A stretch of DNA of 64,000 nt from Epiperipatus broadwayi (Eukaryota > Onychophora > Udeonychophora > Euonychophora > Peripatidae): NCBI GenBank assembly GCA_028023455.1, contig JAQFVV010006216.1:2930877-2994876 (forward strand). Reading direction: 5' to 3'. Below the pieces are notes generated by a model. That model was not told the DNA's origin and ran no database searches. It saw only the letters and a program-made list of their open reading frames with translations. The translations under genes and the position numbers were made by a program. Positions 39,614 through 52,989 of this stretch are shown piece after piece. The first letter of the stretch is position 1, and each line of letters begins with the position of its first letter.

Positions 39614-41161
39614 TATTTAAAGTGTGTACTATTGAAACTGCAAATACAGAATAGTACATCATGAAAGACAGTTATATTTAAATTTTCAATAGTATATTGA
39701 GAATAAGATGTATTTGCAAATCTGGAATAATGATATTTTATCTGATTTTTTCCTGCTATAATTTGCTGCATGAAAGAGTATAAAAGTACCAATATGCAAA
39801 ATAATAATAATAATAATTATTTTGAACATCTAGTTTTTTAATAAACTAAAACTAAAAAAGATCCCATATACATTATTTTCTGAGCATGTCTTTTGTTAAA
39901 TATTTGTTAGAAAAACATATGTTATTGATATTAAATGAATATTATTGCTGATATTACCATTATCCATTTTTTCATATATATGCGATTTTGTTTTAAACTT
40001 GATATAACTGTTGTTGATGTGATGGATACATTTCTCTAAGAAAAATGAAACTAGATGAAAAATAGAGAATAAAAGTTTTAAATCTAATTGATTACCATTT
40101 GTAATCAATTAGGTTAAAAACTTATATTGATTTTTCAAAATTAGAACATTGTATTTGCTTTTCACTGTAATACCTTTTAAAATATTTATTATTATTCAAG
40201 CTAATCAAATATTTAATGATTGTAGATATTATAGGGTCATTAGTCATCAACTTTTCTATCCCATAGTCCCTAGAATAAAACTTAATAAAATTGAGCTAGA
40301 ATAATAAAAGTCCATGGCAATGATCTAGCAAACCAAAATTCAAGTTACTGATTATGAAACAAACAAACCAAAAAAAAAAAAAAAGAACTTTAAAAAAAAA
40401 AGTAAACATATCATAATGTAAATGATTTTTGATTTTGATAACACTTTTTTTAATTATTTAGTTTTAATAGTAAGCTCATATATAATTTATTTCAAAAATC
40501 TTGCTTAAGGAAATTTCATTTAGTAAAATTTATATTTCTTTTTTGAATTGACTGTCTTGGCGCATGTGGGGGATTGGCAGGCTTTCAATTATTATTTAAT
40601 TTAATTTATAATAAATTATTTTAACAACAATCCATTAATTTCAATTAAAAACATTGTATTATTAATTCTTAATATTTTAAATTTAAAATAGATATTAATT
40701 GTAGTAAGAATCTTAATGGAACACAGTAAGATAATAAACTAATATCTAATTCTGCAAGCATCATTTAAATGTATATATATAGTGAATAAAAATTAGAACT
40801 TGTCTTATCCAAGTTTTTGATTATTTTTTTTTTTATTATTATTTATCCATCTTTATTTATAGTTATTTTAATGGAAATTTTTATCTACATTATTAATTTG
40901 AAAAATTTATTTTACAATGTCATTATTGAAATTGAAATCTTTATTTTTTTTAAATGTTTTTAAGTATTTTGTATTATATATGTGTGTGTGGAAATATGTA
41001 TTTTGGATTCTTTTATTTATGTTATTGCTTGTTATTATATAGCAATATCAACATAATTTTTATGTAAACACAAGCAACTGCATATGTAGATGAACCAAAG
41101 ATAGATGTTGACATCTTTTACGCAATTTAATGTATATATTGATTATTTACATTTTAAACAG
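39614..41161. other. Intronic AT-rich sequence
   Basis: No supported feature other than the acceptor at the right end. An A-run lies near 40371-40384. Confidence 0.5.
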
Positions 41162-41259
41162 ATCAGCAAAAGAAGCAGAAGAACTTGAAAAAAAAGCTGT
41201 TGAAAGAGGAGAAGTTTTGCCTAAAGAAGATAGGTTTGATTCTAATTGTATAACTCCAG
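41162..41259 (+). CDS. XRN1: XRN1 exon coding residues ~103-136
   Basis: Third XRN1 exon in the window, 98 nt. Its first base completes the Arg codon split from the previous exon. It then encodes SAKEAEELEKKAVERGEVLP, KEDRFDSNCITP and the first base of a Gly codon. RFDSNCITPG is strongly conserved in XRN1. Acceptor CAG ends at 41161 and donor GTAAAT starts at 41260. The exon follows the largest complete intron (19448-41161), which carries an RTE element, a foldback, a two-ORF LINE and a Tigger-like MITE. Phase and family alignment join it to its neighbours without a gap, so no exon is missing inside that intron. Confidence 0.95.
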
Positions 41260-42946
41260 GTAAATGAATGTCTTACATAAATGTGTTATGCTTTTGTAAA
41301 TAATCTAATACATATTTTGATTCACAAATGTGAAACTTACTCTATCCACAACTTTGATATGGTCTATTCTAGAAAAATATGTGAATGATATCACTAATCA
41401 TTTATTAAACTAGAGATTATCCTTAACCAGATATAAACTTTAAACTTCAGTTAAAGATTAATACATCTCTTTTTAATTAAACACATACACATAGAATGAT
41501 TCAACTTCATTTTTTTTTTCCGTGTGCATCTTTTATAGATATACTTAATAATCTACATTCTACCACACATCCTTGAAACATATAAAGAAAATCACATATA
41601 AAGTCAAATGATACCTAGATACATTTTATGTTAAAAGAGTGTTTAATGCAATGAAAGTTATTAAATAGATCTATAGAAAAATCTAATATATATTTTAAAA
41701 TACAAAAAATATTGTGATAGAAAAAAAAAAAAGATAAACATATGTATTGAAAAGGAGAAGAGGAAAAAGAAAGAAGAAATAAAATACTATTTTAACTTCC
41801 TCCTTGTTTAAAAATATCTATTTATCTAAACTTGATAGAATTTTAATCAAATAATTTTCTATTTGAATAATTATTGGATCATATTTAAATGATTTTAAAA
41901 ATTAATAGAGATTATAATTTAAAACTTAATTTTAAACAATCACTATGTATTAATAAAGTATAGTATTTTCTTTGTTGCAGCTGTTATTACTATGTGATTA
42001 TTCATATGGTAAACAAATGTGAATGAACTGCTCACCAACATGCATCAATTGTTTCAGTGAATTTATTAGCTTTTACTTTTGAGTTTAAGACCTAGAAACA
42101 CACTGATCTTTTTTCTCGGTTGCTTTGATGAGAATGATTTTTTTTTTAATTAAATATTTACAATCATGACAAACAAAACCATCCTTTATTTCCAGAAAGC
42201 TGTAAAGTCATCAGCCAAGACAGTGATGATCAACCAAAGGCACAGGGATTAAGAATCCCCTGATTGCAGACCCAATCTGCTATAGGATTGTGATTTTTTT
42301 ATTTAGATACTTATAACTGCATGCCACTTTAATTGAATTGTTACATATATTATATAATATTAAATGTGACTTTGTTGGACTTTGTGAAGTTAGAAGAAAA
42401 AGTGAAAAGGCAATTTATTTGAAAAGTGAATATACATTTTACTATAAAGGCACAAATAATAGCAGTGGGATTTATTATAAATAAAAAGTGCAAGAACAAT
42501 ATTATGGATACTGATAGTATATCATGCAGAGTGGCAAGATTAGTTCAACTTATAATTCAATTTTCTGTTCAATTAGTTTTTATTGTGTGAAGAAATAGAT
42601 GGTTGTTACATAAATGTACTAAATATTTTTAATTACTCCAAACAACATTTTAAAATTGTCATGGAAGATTTTAATGCTAGAATTGGGAAACAGTTGAAAG
42701 ATGAAAGTGCTGTAGGTAAATTTGGTTATGATGATAGAAGTGAAAGAGGACAGATTTGTGGGATTTTCAGAAAATTTAAAACTAAATATTATGAATTAAT
42801 TTTTTGAGAAAAGTGTAAAATGGCAATGTACATGGAAGCATCTAAATGAAATAAAGCAGAATTGAATCATATTTTGACTAACAGAAAATATAGATTTCAA
42901 GATTGTATTGTTCAACAACAGAACAGATCTTTAATTAATAAGGTAT

Positions 42947-43868
42947 AAGTTATTTGATATTACAAAAAAAATCATGTCAGATGTCACATGACTTAATTTA
43001 ATAAGCTTGTGTTTACAAATGTTATATATAGAGCTTGAAAAACAAACTCTTAACAAGCTTTGTAGAATACTCCCAACCTCAGATCGGTTTCTACTATTGA
43101 CGTCCTCAGTGAGGTGCTAGGGTATTCAATTATTAGATTAAAAATACCAGGACAAACCCAGCACTTTATCTAATGTATAACTATTAAGTAGAAAGACTGA
43201 AATTTTCAGACAACCATATGCCTTCCAATCCAGCTATTTAACTTATATAGCCATATGGGATTGAACTAACTTCAGATACACCATATATTAATAGCTTTAG
43301 CAAAATAAAATCGCCAAAGCCATCATAGCAAAAAATAAAATTACAAAAAAAATCAAGTCAGATGTCACATGATTTAATTTAATAAGCTTGTGTTTACAAG
43401 TATTATATATATAGAGCTCGCAAGACAAACTCTTAACAAGCTTTGTAGAATACCCCCAACCTCAGACCGGTTTCTGCTACTAGCATCCTTAAGCTTTTAA
43501 ATTAAGTCATGTGACATCTGACTTGATTTTTTTGTAATTTTATTTTTTGCTATGATGGCTTTGGCAATTTTATATTGCTAAAGCTATTAATATATGATGT
43601 ACCTGAACTTAGTTCAGTCCCATATGCCTATTTAAGTTAGATAGCTGGATTGGAAGATATATGAATGTCTAAAAATTTCAGACTTTCTACTTATTAGTTA
43701 TACATTAGATAAAATGCTGGGCTTGTCCTGGTATTTTTAATCTAATGCTTGAATATTCTAGCACCTCATTGAAGACGCCAGTAGTAGAAACCGGTCTGAG
43801 ATTGGGGGTATTCTACAATGCTTGTTAAGAGTTCATTATGCGAGTTCTATATATAAAGTTATTTGATA
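42947..43868. mobile_element. Foldback element with 13-bp target duplication, nested in RTE copy 2
   Basis: AAGTTATTTGATA occurs on both sides (42947-42959 and 43856-43868), giving an 896-bp insertion at 42960-43855. Inside are inverted arms of about 370 bp (about 43023-43395 and 43489-43855) around a ~90-bp loop. A ~60-bp head (TCAGATGTCACATGACTTAA) lies outside the left arm and is repeated within it near 43350, with its complement near 43510. Shared core text is CAACCTCAGA, then GGTTTC, then GAGGTGCTAG. No ORF. The same core and head occur in 55593-55956, so this is a family. Confidence 0.82.
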
Positions 43869-44596
43869 ATGCAAATCTTGAGAAACAAAAATTATTTAAA
43901 AAGTCATTATAAATACTTGGTATTTTTAATCGTTACAAATACTTCGAGAATTTAAATTAGAATTTGCAAAGCATTTTAAAATATTAACAGACTTTGAATT
44001 CTGATTCAGACATGATTGAAATTAATAAAAAATAATCAATATTCTATTAAAAACTGCAGGAACAATAACTAGTACAAAAAAAGCAGCAATTCACCAGTAA
44101 ATTTTCAAATGATAAAAAGAATTTATGAAATGAAAAAGAAATGTGAAATTATTTAAAAATACTTCATTAAGAATAATTCAATGTCTGGAGTTTATTAAAA
44201 TGTTTTAAAACAGTTACTAATGATATATGAAAATGTATCTAAATTGACAAGGAAAGCTATAGAAGAGGATAAAAGTTTCAAAAGTACAAAACAATATCTT
44301 GATACTTGAAAAAAAAAAAAAAAAAAGTTATTTCAGCAATAAGAAAAGAGGATGGATCTATTATTAAAAAGAGTTCTATAAACAATTTTATAGCAATAAA
44401 GAACAAGAAAACAGAATAACCACTACAATTAGTACATCTTTTGAATTGCTATATGTTTTAAAAGAAGAGAGAAGGCATGTATTTAAATCTAAAGAAAGAG
44501 CTCTAGGAAATGGTAGAATTGTTAATATTTAAAAAAAATAGGTTAAGAAATAGAAAAATTGTTGGTAAAACTATATGTTTAAATCATATGTACCAG

Positions 44597-44757
44597 ATGA
44601 TTAGAACTGAAACAGGAAAAAACTCTCCATACAGTAGTGCCACTCAGTGCTAACCAGAGTAATCAATGGATGCCAGAAGGCTTATGCATAAAATCCCTAT
44701 CTAGAGCCTATTCATCCAATATTCCCAGTGATCATGTGATGTTTAATGATTAGAACT
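44597..44757. mobile_element. 137-bp insertion with 12-bp target duplication (SINE-like)
   Basis: ATGATTAGAACT flanks the segment (44597-44608 and 44746-44757). Without the insert, the RTE copy 2 sequence continues as in copy 1 near 22155-22185. The 137-bp insert (44609-44745) is less AT-rich, has no inverted repeats and no ORF. It has no other copy in this window. A short retroposon is likely; no clear A/B boxes or poly-A tail were seen. Confidence 0.7.
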
Positions 44758-46168
44758 ATACAATAATAATATAGATATTTAGAAAAGTGATTCAGAAGAT
44801 ATTAGAAATTACAGAATCACCAATTTTCTATCATTTCTATATAAAACTTTATCAAGATAATTACAATTTGTCTAGAGCAAATTTTGGATTCGAATCAATC
44901 AAAAGAAAAACTGAATTTCAACATATTTTTAGCATAATGGATTATATTCAAGTATCAGTGAATATTAATTATGCTTTGGATTTGTAGATTATGAAAAGGG
45001 ATTTGATTCTATAAGTATTTCCATTGTTATTAAAGCTTTGGATCATTAATTCATAGACCTAGGATATTTTCATATTCTGAAGAATATTTAACAAAATGCA
45101 ACAAATGACACTAAAATGATTAACATTAATAAAAGTGTATGGCAAGGTAATTCCATACTCCAATACTTATTATAGCAGTTTTATAATAATTATTTTGTTA
45201 ATTAAATTTGGAAGCTAAGGGAATAAGAATATAAGTCATCTAGATTTTACAAATGATGTAATTATTTTTGCAAATAATGCTTCAAAGGTTGAGAAAATGT
45301 TACAAGAATTATCATTTGAAAGTAAGAAAATAGTTCTAAAGATAAATATCAAAATAGTAATGATCAGTGTATTTTCTCGGAAGAAGAAAATAAAGGTTGA
45401 TAATCATCTTCATGACATTATTACTACAGATGGAAATATAAAAGATGAAGTTAATAATGCTTTTGGTAGAAATAATTGACTATTAAAAGAAAATATACAT
45501 ACATGTTTTAAAAAATAAAATTTTTAATAAGTGTGTTTTATCAGTTCTTACTTAAGGATTTGGGTGTTAAATATTTAACAGAAGAACAAAAGAAAGATTT
45601 TATTTAATGGAATATGAAGAGATACATGGGATTAGCAAGAAGAGATCGAAAATGAAATACTTGGATGAAAATAAATAGATATCAATGACAACACTGAAAC
45701 GAGAATGGAGCGGTGTTAGACAATTGCTAGAAGAAATGATAATGGATGATCAATTAAATCTAAAACTGGATCCCAAGAGATTGTAAAAGATCTAGAAAGA
45801 AATCATATGCGAAATGAATAGATGAAATTAGAAAATTTGTTGGTATGATGTAGAAAAAAGTGGTGATGGATCTGAGAAACCAAAATAACTTTGGAGAACT
45901 GTGTATCCACTGATAAATAATTAATTTTTTTTGTGTGTAAGATAGACGAGTTTTGTTTATATTGGGTAATGTTTATTGTTTTTGTATGCATATCTGGTTA
46001 CAATGATACAAAAGTTGAAAACTATCAATATTAATAGAGATTATCATCAAAAAGTAATTGTCTTATTTATATTCATGTTTTATTTTTATTATCTTCTATG
46101 ATCATTTGTAACCTATGTAATGATCCTTGTATTGTTTCATTAACAAATTTATGATGCTTTCATTATAG

Positions 46169-46278
46169 GTACTGTATTTATGGCTAAACTTCATGAGCAA
46201 TTAAAATTTTTTGTAAATATGAAAGTTACCAATGATAAATTATGGCAAGGACTTCGTATTTATCTTTCTGGCCATGAG
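46169..46278 (+). CDS. XRN1: XRN1 exon coding residues ~136-172
   Basis: Fourth XRN1 exon in the window, 110 nt. Two bases complete the split Gly codon, followed by 36 codons: TVFMAKLHEQLKFFVNMKV, then TNDKLWQGLRIYLSGHE. The final SGHE leads straight into TPGEGEHK on the next exon, the block with two catalytic glutamates. Acceptor TATAG ends at 46168 and donor GTATTG starts at 46279. It lies between a decayed RTE copy upstream and a third RTE fragment plus an LTR retrotransposon downstream. The sequence is intact, with no stop or frameshift, in contrast to the surrounding transposon relics, which argues for a functional gene. Confidence 0.95.
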
Positions 46279-46754
46279 GTATTGATTTTTTGAAACATAT
46301 TATATTCTTTTTCAATAATTAATTTTTATAAAAACTATATTTTGATTATTTCAATTCTGACAATTATTGTTTTTTTTTTTTTTTTATTAAAATAAATAGT
46401 TTGTATATATTCAAATTAAAAATATATGTATATAAAAATATCAAAAAAACAAAATAATTAAAGGAAAAAGATTACTTATATTAATTTTTGCTCAAGTCAC
46501 TGATTTTATTATAATTTAGAAAAAAAAAACCAAAAATATAGCAGAAATTCACCAAGATTGAAAAACATATTTCTCTCTTTTCTGAACTTTTTTATTCTCG
46601 GTTATTCACTGCCATTTTTTTTTTAACCTTTGAGCTCATATGAATACTAGTTTTTTTTTGCTTTGTTTATTCTTTTGATATTTTTATTATGTTGATAGCT
46701 GGTTAGATTTCTAAAAAAAAATTGCAATATTATTAAATATTTTTTATATTCAAA

Positions 46755-48045
46755 ATCTTTTTATTTTAAAAGAAGCAGGGAAAGAAATAGAAAAATTTTG
46801 ATAAAACTGTATATCAAATGTCTAAATAATAAAGATGAGCCACATGATTGGAATAATACAGTAATAATACTAATATTTAGAAAGGTGATTAAAAATGAGA
46901 AATTATAGATTTATCTATCTTTTTTCAGTTCTATATAAATTTTTTACCAAGATAATTTACAATTATTTGTAGCATCTGGATTTAAAAATCATTTAAACAC
47001 AGCGAATCACATCTAAGTACTGAGAAAAGTTATAGAAAGAACTAATGAATATGAAGTGCCATTATGCTTTGGATTTGTAGATTACGAAAAGGCATTTGAT
47101 TCTGTAAACATTCCTAAAGTGATTAAAGCATTGGATCATTAAAATGTAGATGTGGGATATTGATATATTCTGAAGAATATTTATTACAATGCGACAGCAA
47201 TGATTATATTACGTGGTGGTACTAATAAGATTAACATTCAGAAGATTGTATGCCAGGATGATTCCATATCTTCAAAACTTATTACAGTAGTTTTACAGGA
47301 AGTATTTTGTGGATTAAAATGAGAACTTAAAGAAATAAAAGGAAATGAAGATTGTTCAAGTCATTTTGATTTTGATTGATTTAGTAAATAATGCTTCAGT
47401 GCTTCAGGAAATGTTGCAAAAGTTACTAAAAAGACTAACATATAATGTTCAGTGGATTTTCTCAGAAAAATAAAATGAAGGTTGATTACGATGAATTAAA
47501 AGTAGTTAATAACTACAAATATTTGATAAGATAATTAGTACTGATGGAAACATAATGGTTAAAAACTTGGATGTAGTGCATTTAATAGAAATAACTAAAC
47601 ATTAAAGAATAATATTCTTATGTTTGAAAAAGAAGATTTTTAAAAAGTGTGTTTTATCTGCTCTTACTTATGAATCTGGAACTTGGACACTTAATAGAAG
47701 AGCAATACAGAGACTTCAGACCACTTAACAAAGTATGGAGAGAGATATATTAGGAATAATAAGAAGGGATCAAAATACTGGGTGAGATAATAAAAGAACT
47801 AAGAAACTGGTATGGAGCTTGGCTGGATATATTGCAAGAAAGGATGACATTAGATGGATGAATGAAATCTTAAAGTAGATTCCAATAGACTATATAAGGC
47901 TTGGAAAGAGATTGCACATGAAATTTTGGATGAATTAAGGAAACTTACTTGTGTGCTGTGGATAAGTTTGAAATCTGAGAAACTGGAATAAACTTGGAAA
48001 GATTTTTATCTTACAATTGATTAATAATGTTTGAAAATAATGATA
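46755..48045 (+). mobile_element. RTE-like non-LTR retrotransposon, copy 3 (5'-truncated)
   Basis: Starts within the RT linker (similar to 22075 of copy 1) and runs to the 3' tail. Readable pieces include FGFVDYEKAFDS at about 47067-47102 (motif A) and SGTWTLNRRAIQRLQTT at about 47675-47725. The FADD motif is lost. It ends in AATGATAATAATGA, echoing the short tandem tail of copy 1. 5' truncation is typical of LINE insertions. Many stops and indels: a dead copy. Confidence 0.82.
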
Positions 48046-50798
48046 ATAATGACACCCCTTTTTTTAGTGCAAATATTTTGAATGGTGTTGACTATACTGT
48101 TCAAATTATTCACTATAGATATTGGAATTCACTTTCCTTGATTTTCTTTTAAATGTCCATTCTTTTCACATTGCTTTTTAAATAATAAAATAGTATAACT
48201 CGTAGCATTTTTAAATTAATAATAAAATTCATTATTAATTTAAAACACAATGAAAATATTTTATTACACTTTTCTTACTGCTTATAATCTCACTACATTT
48301 ACTAAAATTAAAAATATATTTATTTGTGACAACAAATATATATATTTATGATTTTTATATGCATATTAATTTTCTGAAATAACAAATCTCAAAAAAATTA
48401 TTTTTACTAAATACTTATAAATCTAGCATTTTAGAGTTAATGTATATTTTTACAGACTTAAATATCTAAACAAGAAAGAATGAATTCACATAATTCTGCT
48501 GCTACATTTTTATTTCCGGAAAGCAAGTTTATGTAGAGAAACTAATAATATTGAATATTTGTATCAATATATTATTGAGACATATCCATTACTCTTGGTA
48601 TCATTAATCTGGTTTTTGTTGGCTCAATAAAACATCTAAATTTGAATATTGAGGTTTATTGATGAACGAAATATTAAACAAGTTCTTTTGTTTTTATTTT
48701 TTCTCACATGAAATTGAAATTATAGAATAGCCTGTGGAAATATATTACAAATATATTCATCAAATGAACTGATATATATTTTAAAGACTTTTTTAATTAT
48801 TTATTGTTTGATAAGAGTTAGTACTAGATCCCAGCCACTGTTTCATTGATTCTCCATAGTAATAGTATTTGCATTTTCAAATGCTAATTGTGAAAATAAT
48901 AATTCACATTTGTAAATTATGGAGTTCAAAAATGTATATAACAAACTTGCTAACTTTTTTTACAAATATTCATCATTCTGCCAATATTTCAAAAAGATTT
49001 ATAATACTAATTAGAAATTTCTTATTATCTTCTAGAAGCTTAATCAGTTTTATTTGCAAATGCATTTGAAATAAATTATTGATTGAAAAGCTATCTTAAG
49101 TCTGGCAATGCATCTTTAATAAAGGAATTAAAGAGATTTATGTTTTTATTATCATAGTAATTTTTCCAAAATTTCTTTTTATTATTATTTTTACTTATGC
49201 TTACTATTAATTTAATGCTCTGTCCTATAATTTCATCATCAAGAGAAAAAGTGAAAATACAAGTTGATAATTTGTTCATTATTATTCATAATCTACAAAT
49301 TTGGATATCAAGCCATAAACACATAGTTAATGAAATCAACAGTAATGCTCTACATGCCTCAATAAGTCATGGAAACTGAATGTTTTAACATTCCTAATTT
49401 TTTTCCACATATATATCTGCATTTTCAAATTGCTTCAGAAATAAAAATGTTATATTAGAATTATTTGGATTCTTTCTTTAATGCTCAGATTAATAATCGT
49501 CTGATTTTGCAATAGTAGAGAAAGAATTCAAACATCTGTTGGAATGTTAATTGAATCATTAGGAAACTGCTTCATTTTTATTTTTATCAAATTTACCATG
49601 TTGAAAAACTCTTCATTAATGATTCATCTTCTTACTAAGAAGCATTTGCCTTGCAAATTAATTTTAGTGAATACTTTGAAATATTTTATAGGTAGATCTA
49701 GTTAATTTTATGAAGTTATTAAAATTATAACTTTGAAATTTGAACTATTTGAAAATTCATAAGCGACTCAAAAAGTGCCTTGAAAATTGGGCAAAAATTT
49801 ATCATATGGAATGGTCAAATAAATTTGTATTGCTTTATACTTCTATTGAGGATTATCTGCTCTCACTTGGTTTCAATGACATTCTTAATAACCACATCAT
49901 TATTTATAATTTTTTAGAAATTTTGTGTTGTCTCTTTCATATCATGAAATTATCAGAACATTCTTACTTTTTTTTTTTAAAAAAAAAACAGTTTCTTTTA
50001 GATGATAGGTGGCATGGTTTCAAGCTCAACTTAAGATATGTGATCTTTGGGCTTATATAGTTTTGATAAAACATTTTATTTTTTTCTAGGGAACAAAAGT
50101 CGATGAAATGTTTATAATTATTTATTTATTTTGACCATATTTATTTTATTATTCTTTGGTGATTATATAGCCAATAATGTTATTATCTTTTATGAAAGCA
50201 TTTGTCATAGTTTGTGATTCTGTCAAAATTTCTGCTACATTATAAATTATAATATTTTGAAGGTACACTTCATAGGTATACATCTAATAACTGCAAATTG
50301 TATTAAAAATTAAGACATCATAGTTAATTGCAATCTTTTTTTTTACTTTATTATAACTTTCATCTTATAATGATTATTAATACTGAGTTCACCTTTTTCA
50401 AAAGAGGATTTTTATCTTTTATTTTATTCTATTTTGCCTTGCTTTTTTTCTATTTTTTTTTATTTCTTGATGTCTTATTATTAATATCAGTATTTAGTTT
50501 CAGTGATATAGAATGATATTGGCAATTGATTTGTGTCATGTTCACAGAAAAATACTGATTTATATTATACAGAAGAAAATGATCATTATCTACTCCCATA
50601 TAATAGATTCAAAATTTTATAAATATTCAAAATGCTATTCATATGATTGACTTGATGGCTTCTAATAATTATAATTTTTATTAAGATCATGCTCATCGTA
50701 ATCCATTTATTTTTAGAGGGTTGTTAGGAAATGTATATGAATTTATATTCATATGTTTATTATCCCTTAAACTTATTTATGGAATTATATTCAAATAC
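48046..50798. other. Intronic AT-rich sequence
   Basis: No feature supported between the third RTE fragment and the LTR retrotransposon. Short open frames at 48869-49379 and 49740-50516 are low-complexity and have no recognised homology. Confidence 0.5.
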
Positions 50799-50803
50799 AT
50801 ATA

Positions 50804-52541
50804 TGTAACAGAAAAAAAACCATACTTGGGCAGCCAAAATGTAACAGAATATTAATGTATTTTATTAAAATTTGGGCAGTAGCAGTAAAAATTTTAAAAA
50901 AATGTGTATATTAGTATGTATAGCTCATGTAGCATGACTTTACCGATCTCCTAATTTTGTACTTCAATTAAAACAATAAATACTATCATCATAGATCATC
51001 CAAAATTAGCTAACTAGTTGTTGGCTAAAATAGCATATATACTAATTTAAGACAAAAAGATCAGAAGTAATTATATGTAATTACTGAATTTATTGTTTAA
51101 CTTATATGATTATTTTAATTTAAATTCAAGATATATTATTATAACTTTAACATTGCCCACAAACGAATTTATCATGATATTAACCTAGAACATAATAGAT
51201 TCATATATTTATAAGGCACCAATGAGTCTATATGTTGATAAATATTTGATTGGTAGATAGATAATTCAATAAATAAATAATTTATTATCTGATGAATAGT
51301 TAGTTTGTAATATATGACCAATACCTCATAAATAATGTGATTTGTAGAATAGGTAAATCAAATGATGCATTGATTAATAATAATATATAAGTTTATTAAG
51401 AGAATAACACAAATTAAGTTCAGCAATTATAAATTTAAAATAGTCAATTGTATCATTATAATCTACTCTGGATAGATTGCAATAACTAAATTGTGATCTA
51501 CACTTCAAATACTATTTAAACATATACATTTAACAATTATAAGAAATGATTAGTACATACAATCTTTCACACAATAAAAGAAATTCTCTCTCTCTCTCTC
51601 TTTTTTTATATCTTTAGATCAAGTAAAACTTTCATTGCATTTGCTTATATATGTTCAAAATAAAAATTTAAATGTTAATTTTGCTTTTAATTTTAAATTA
51701 CTTTGAAATATTACTTACTTGATTCATTTATTAAATTGTATTGAATAAATATAATAAACTATATTATTACTTTAAATTAAAAAAAAAAAGAATTTTGAAT
51801 AGATATCTATTAATAATAGAATAAAAGTTAATTCAATGATGAATTCTCAGAAATCATTTATTTACGCTAGCATCTATTACCATGTTGATATCTTTAACAT
51901 TCTCTAATTACAGTTCCATTTTTCCACAATGTTTTTCCATAACATTCCCATGATGATAGATGATGCGTGTATCCATAGGCATTATTTCTAGATGGTATCC
52001 AGCTATTCCTATTAGATGTTATTGTTCATATTGACATCCAAACATTCAACTGCTTTATACTAATCAGCATAGTATTCTCGTTAAAAAATGATTATTTTTT
52101 TATTGCTGATATCTCATTTATTTTTACTATACTAATTGAGAAGAGCTTATGCCCTCTTCTTCATAATTTGTACTCAATGTACATTGTGGGTTATATTTAA
52201 AATCCACAAACTATTAAAGAACAGCATGTAAAAAAAAAATCTATGAAGTAAACTTTTTTGGTTTTCCCTGTCTTTTTGTGTTGTTTTTCATTACTAGGCA
52301 ACAATACATTCTTTTAAAATTTGGCTCATGGGTTGTGAATTTTTTTTTTATAATTACAAAAAGTCTATTATTGTTCAATACGATACACTTAATATTTCAT
52401 TTTGACTTAAATAAATTACACATTCATTCTTGCATTTATTTTGGTAGTTGAATTTATTCTACTATTAAACATGAATTATATTTAACATTATATCAATACA
52501 AATAATTTCTAATTGTTTTTTTTTTTTTTTATAATTTGAGA

Positions 52542-52582
<41 letters not shown>

Positions 52583-52613
52583 AGGATAATACATGATGGA
52601 TGTGCATGTCACA
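50804..52613 (-). repeat. 3' LTR of the gypsy-type element
   Basis: About 1.8 kb. It aligns over its length with 58010-59697: for example TGTATTTTATTAAAATTTGG (50858 and 58058), TTGCATTGATTAATAATAA-like text (51367 and 58560), and ATGGATGTGCATGTCACA-like text at the end. It carries a (TC)n(TA)n microsatellite at 52545-52582 and a TC run near 51589 that are shorter or absent in the other LTR. The LTRs have diverged by substitutions and indels, so the insertion is not recent. Confidence 0.88.
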
Positions 52614-52989
52614 TATTCCAAATAATAATATAAAATCATTACTTATTCCTAATTAAATCTTTTATTAATAATTTAGAATTAATTAAATTCAGATCACCAC
52701 AACAATAAAATCAATGACTATATACACTTACATATCGTTATTTTTTTTTTAAAAAATTAATTAGATATCTCTAAGACATTGGTTTATGGTATGGCTTTAA
52801 ATTATGAACATTATATTTTCCTTTAATATCTCATTTTCCAGAAGAAATAGCTTTTCTCTTAATTTCTTAATTATTTTGTATGGATCCTCATACAATAGGA
52901 ATTTTTTTTAGATTTATTTAATCCAGATCTACTAACAGGATTTTCTTTTACTACCACAAGATGAACTTCATGAAATTGATATGGTTTAT

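Larger units (their letters stand above)
19448..41161 (+). other. XRN1: XRN1 giant intron, 21.7 kb
   Basis: GT at 19448 and CAG ending at 41161. Flanking exons share a split Arg codon (AG|A), so this is one intron. It contains the RTE-like copy 1, a 26.5-27.5 kb foldback, a two-ORF LINE on the minus strand and a Tigger-like MITE. Segments with no supported feature are 23481-26370, 27513-31259, 36346-38740 and 39614-41161. Confidence 0.9.
41970..45905 (+). mobile_element. RTE-like non-LTR retrotransposon, copy 2 (decayed, with nested insertions)
   Basis: Aligns with copy 1 from the leader (GCAGCTGTTATTACTATGTG, 41979) through endonuclease text (42640-42800: HFKIVMEDFNARIGKQ with the catalytic GDFN changed to EDFN), RT text (44780-45290: DYEKGFDSIS near motif A, then an FTNDV remnant in place of FADDV) and the C-terminal region to about 45905. 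It has many stops and frameshifts and is clearly older than copy 1. It is interrupted by a foldback element (42960-43855) and a 137-bp insertion (44609-44745), each with a target duplication. Confidence 0.85.
41260..46168 (+). other. XRN1: XRN1 intron, 4.9 kb
   Basis: GT-AG intron splitting a Gly codon (G|GT). Almost all of it is the decayed RTE-like copy 2 and the two elements nested inside that copy. About 700 bp at the left and 260 bp at the right carry nothing recognised. Confidence 0.9.

Noticed and set aside
49740-50060. 106-codon plus-strand open frame in the XRN1 intron
   Set aside because: AT-rich composition with a Phe run made by a T tract. No domain or family resemblance and no flanking signals.
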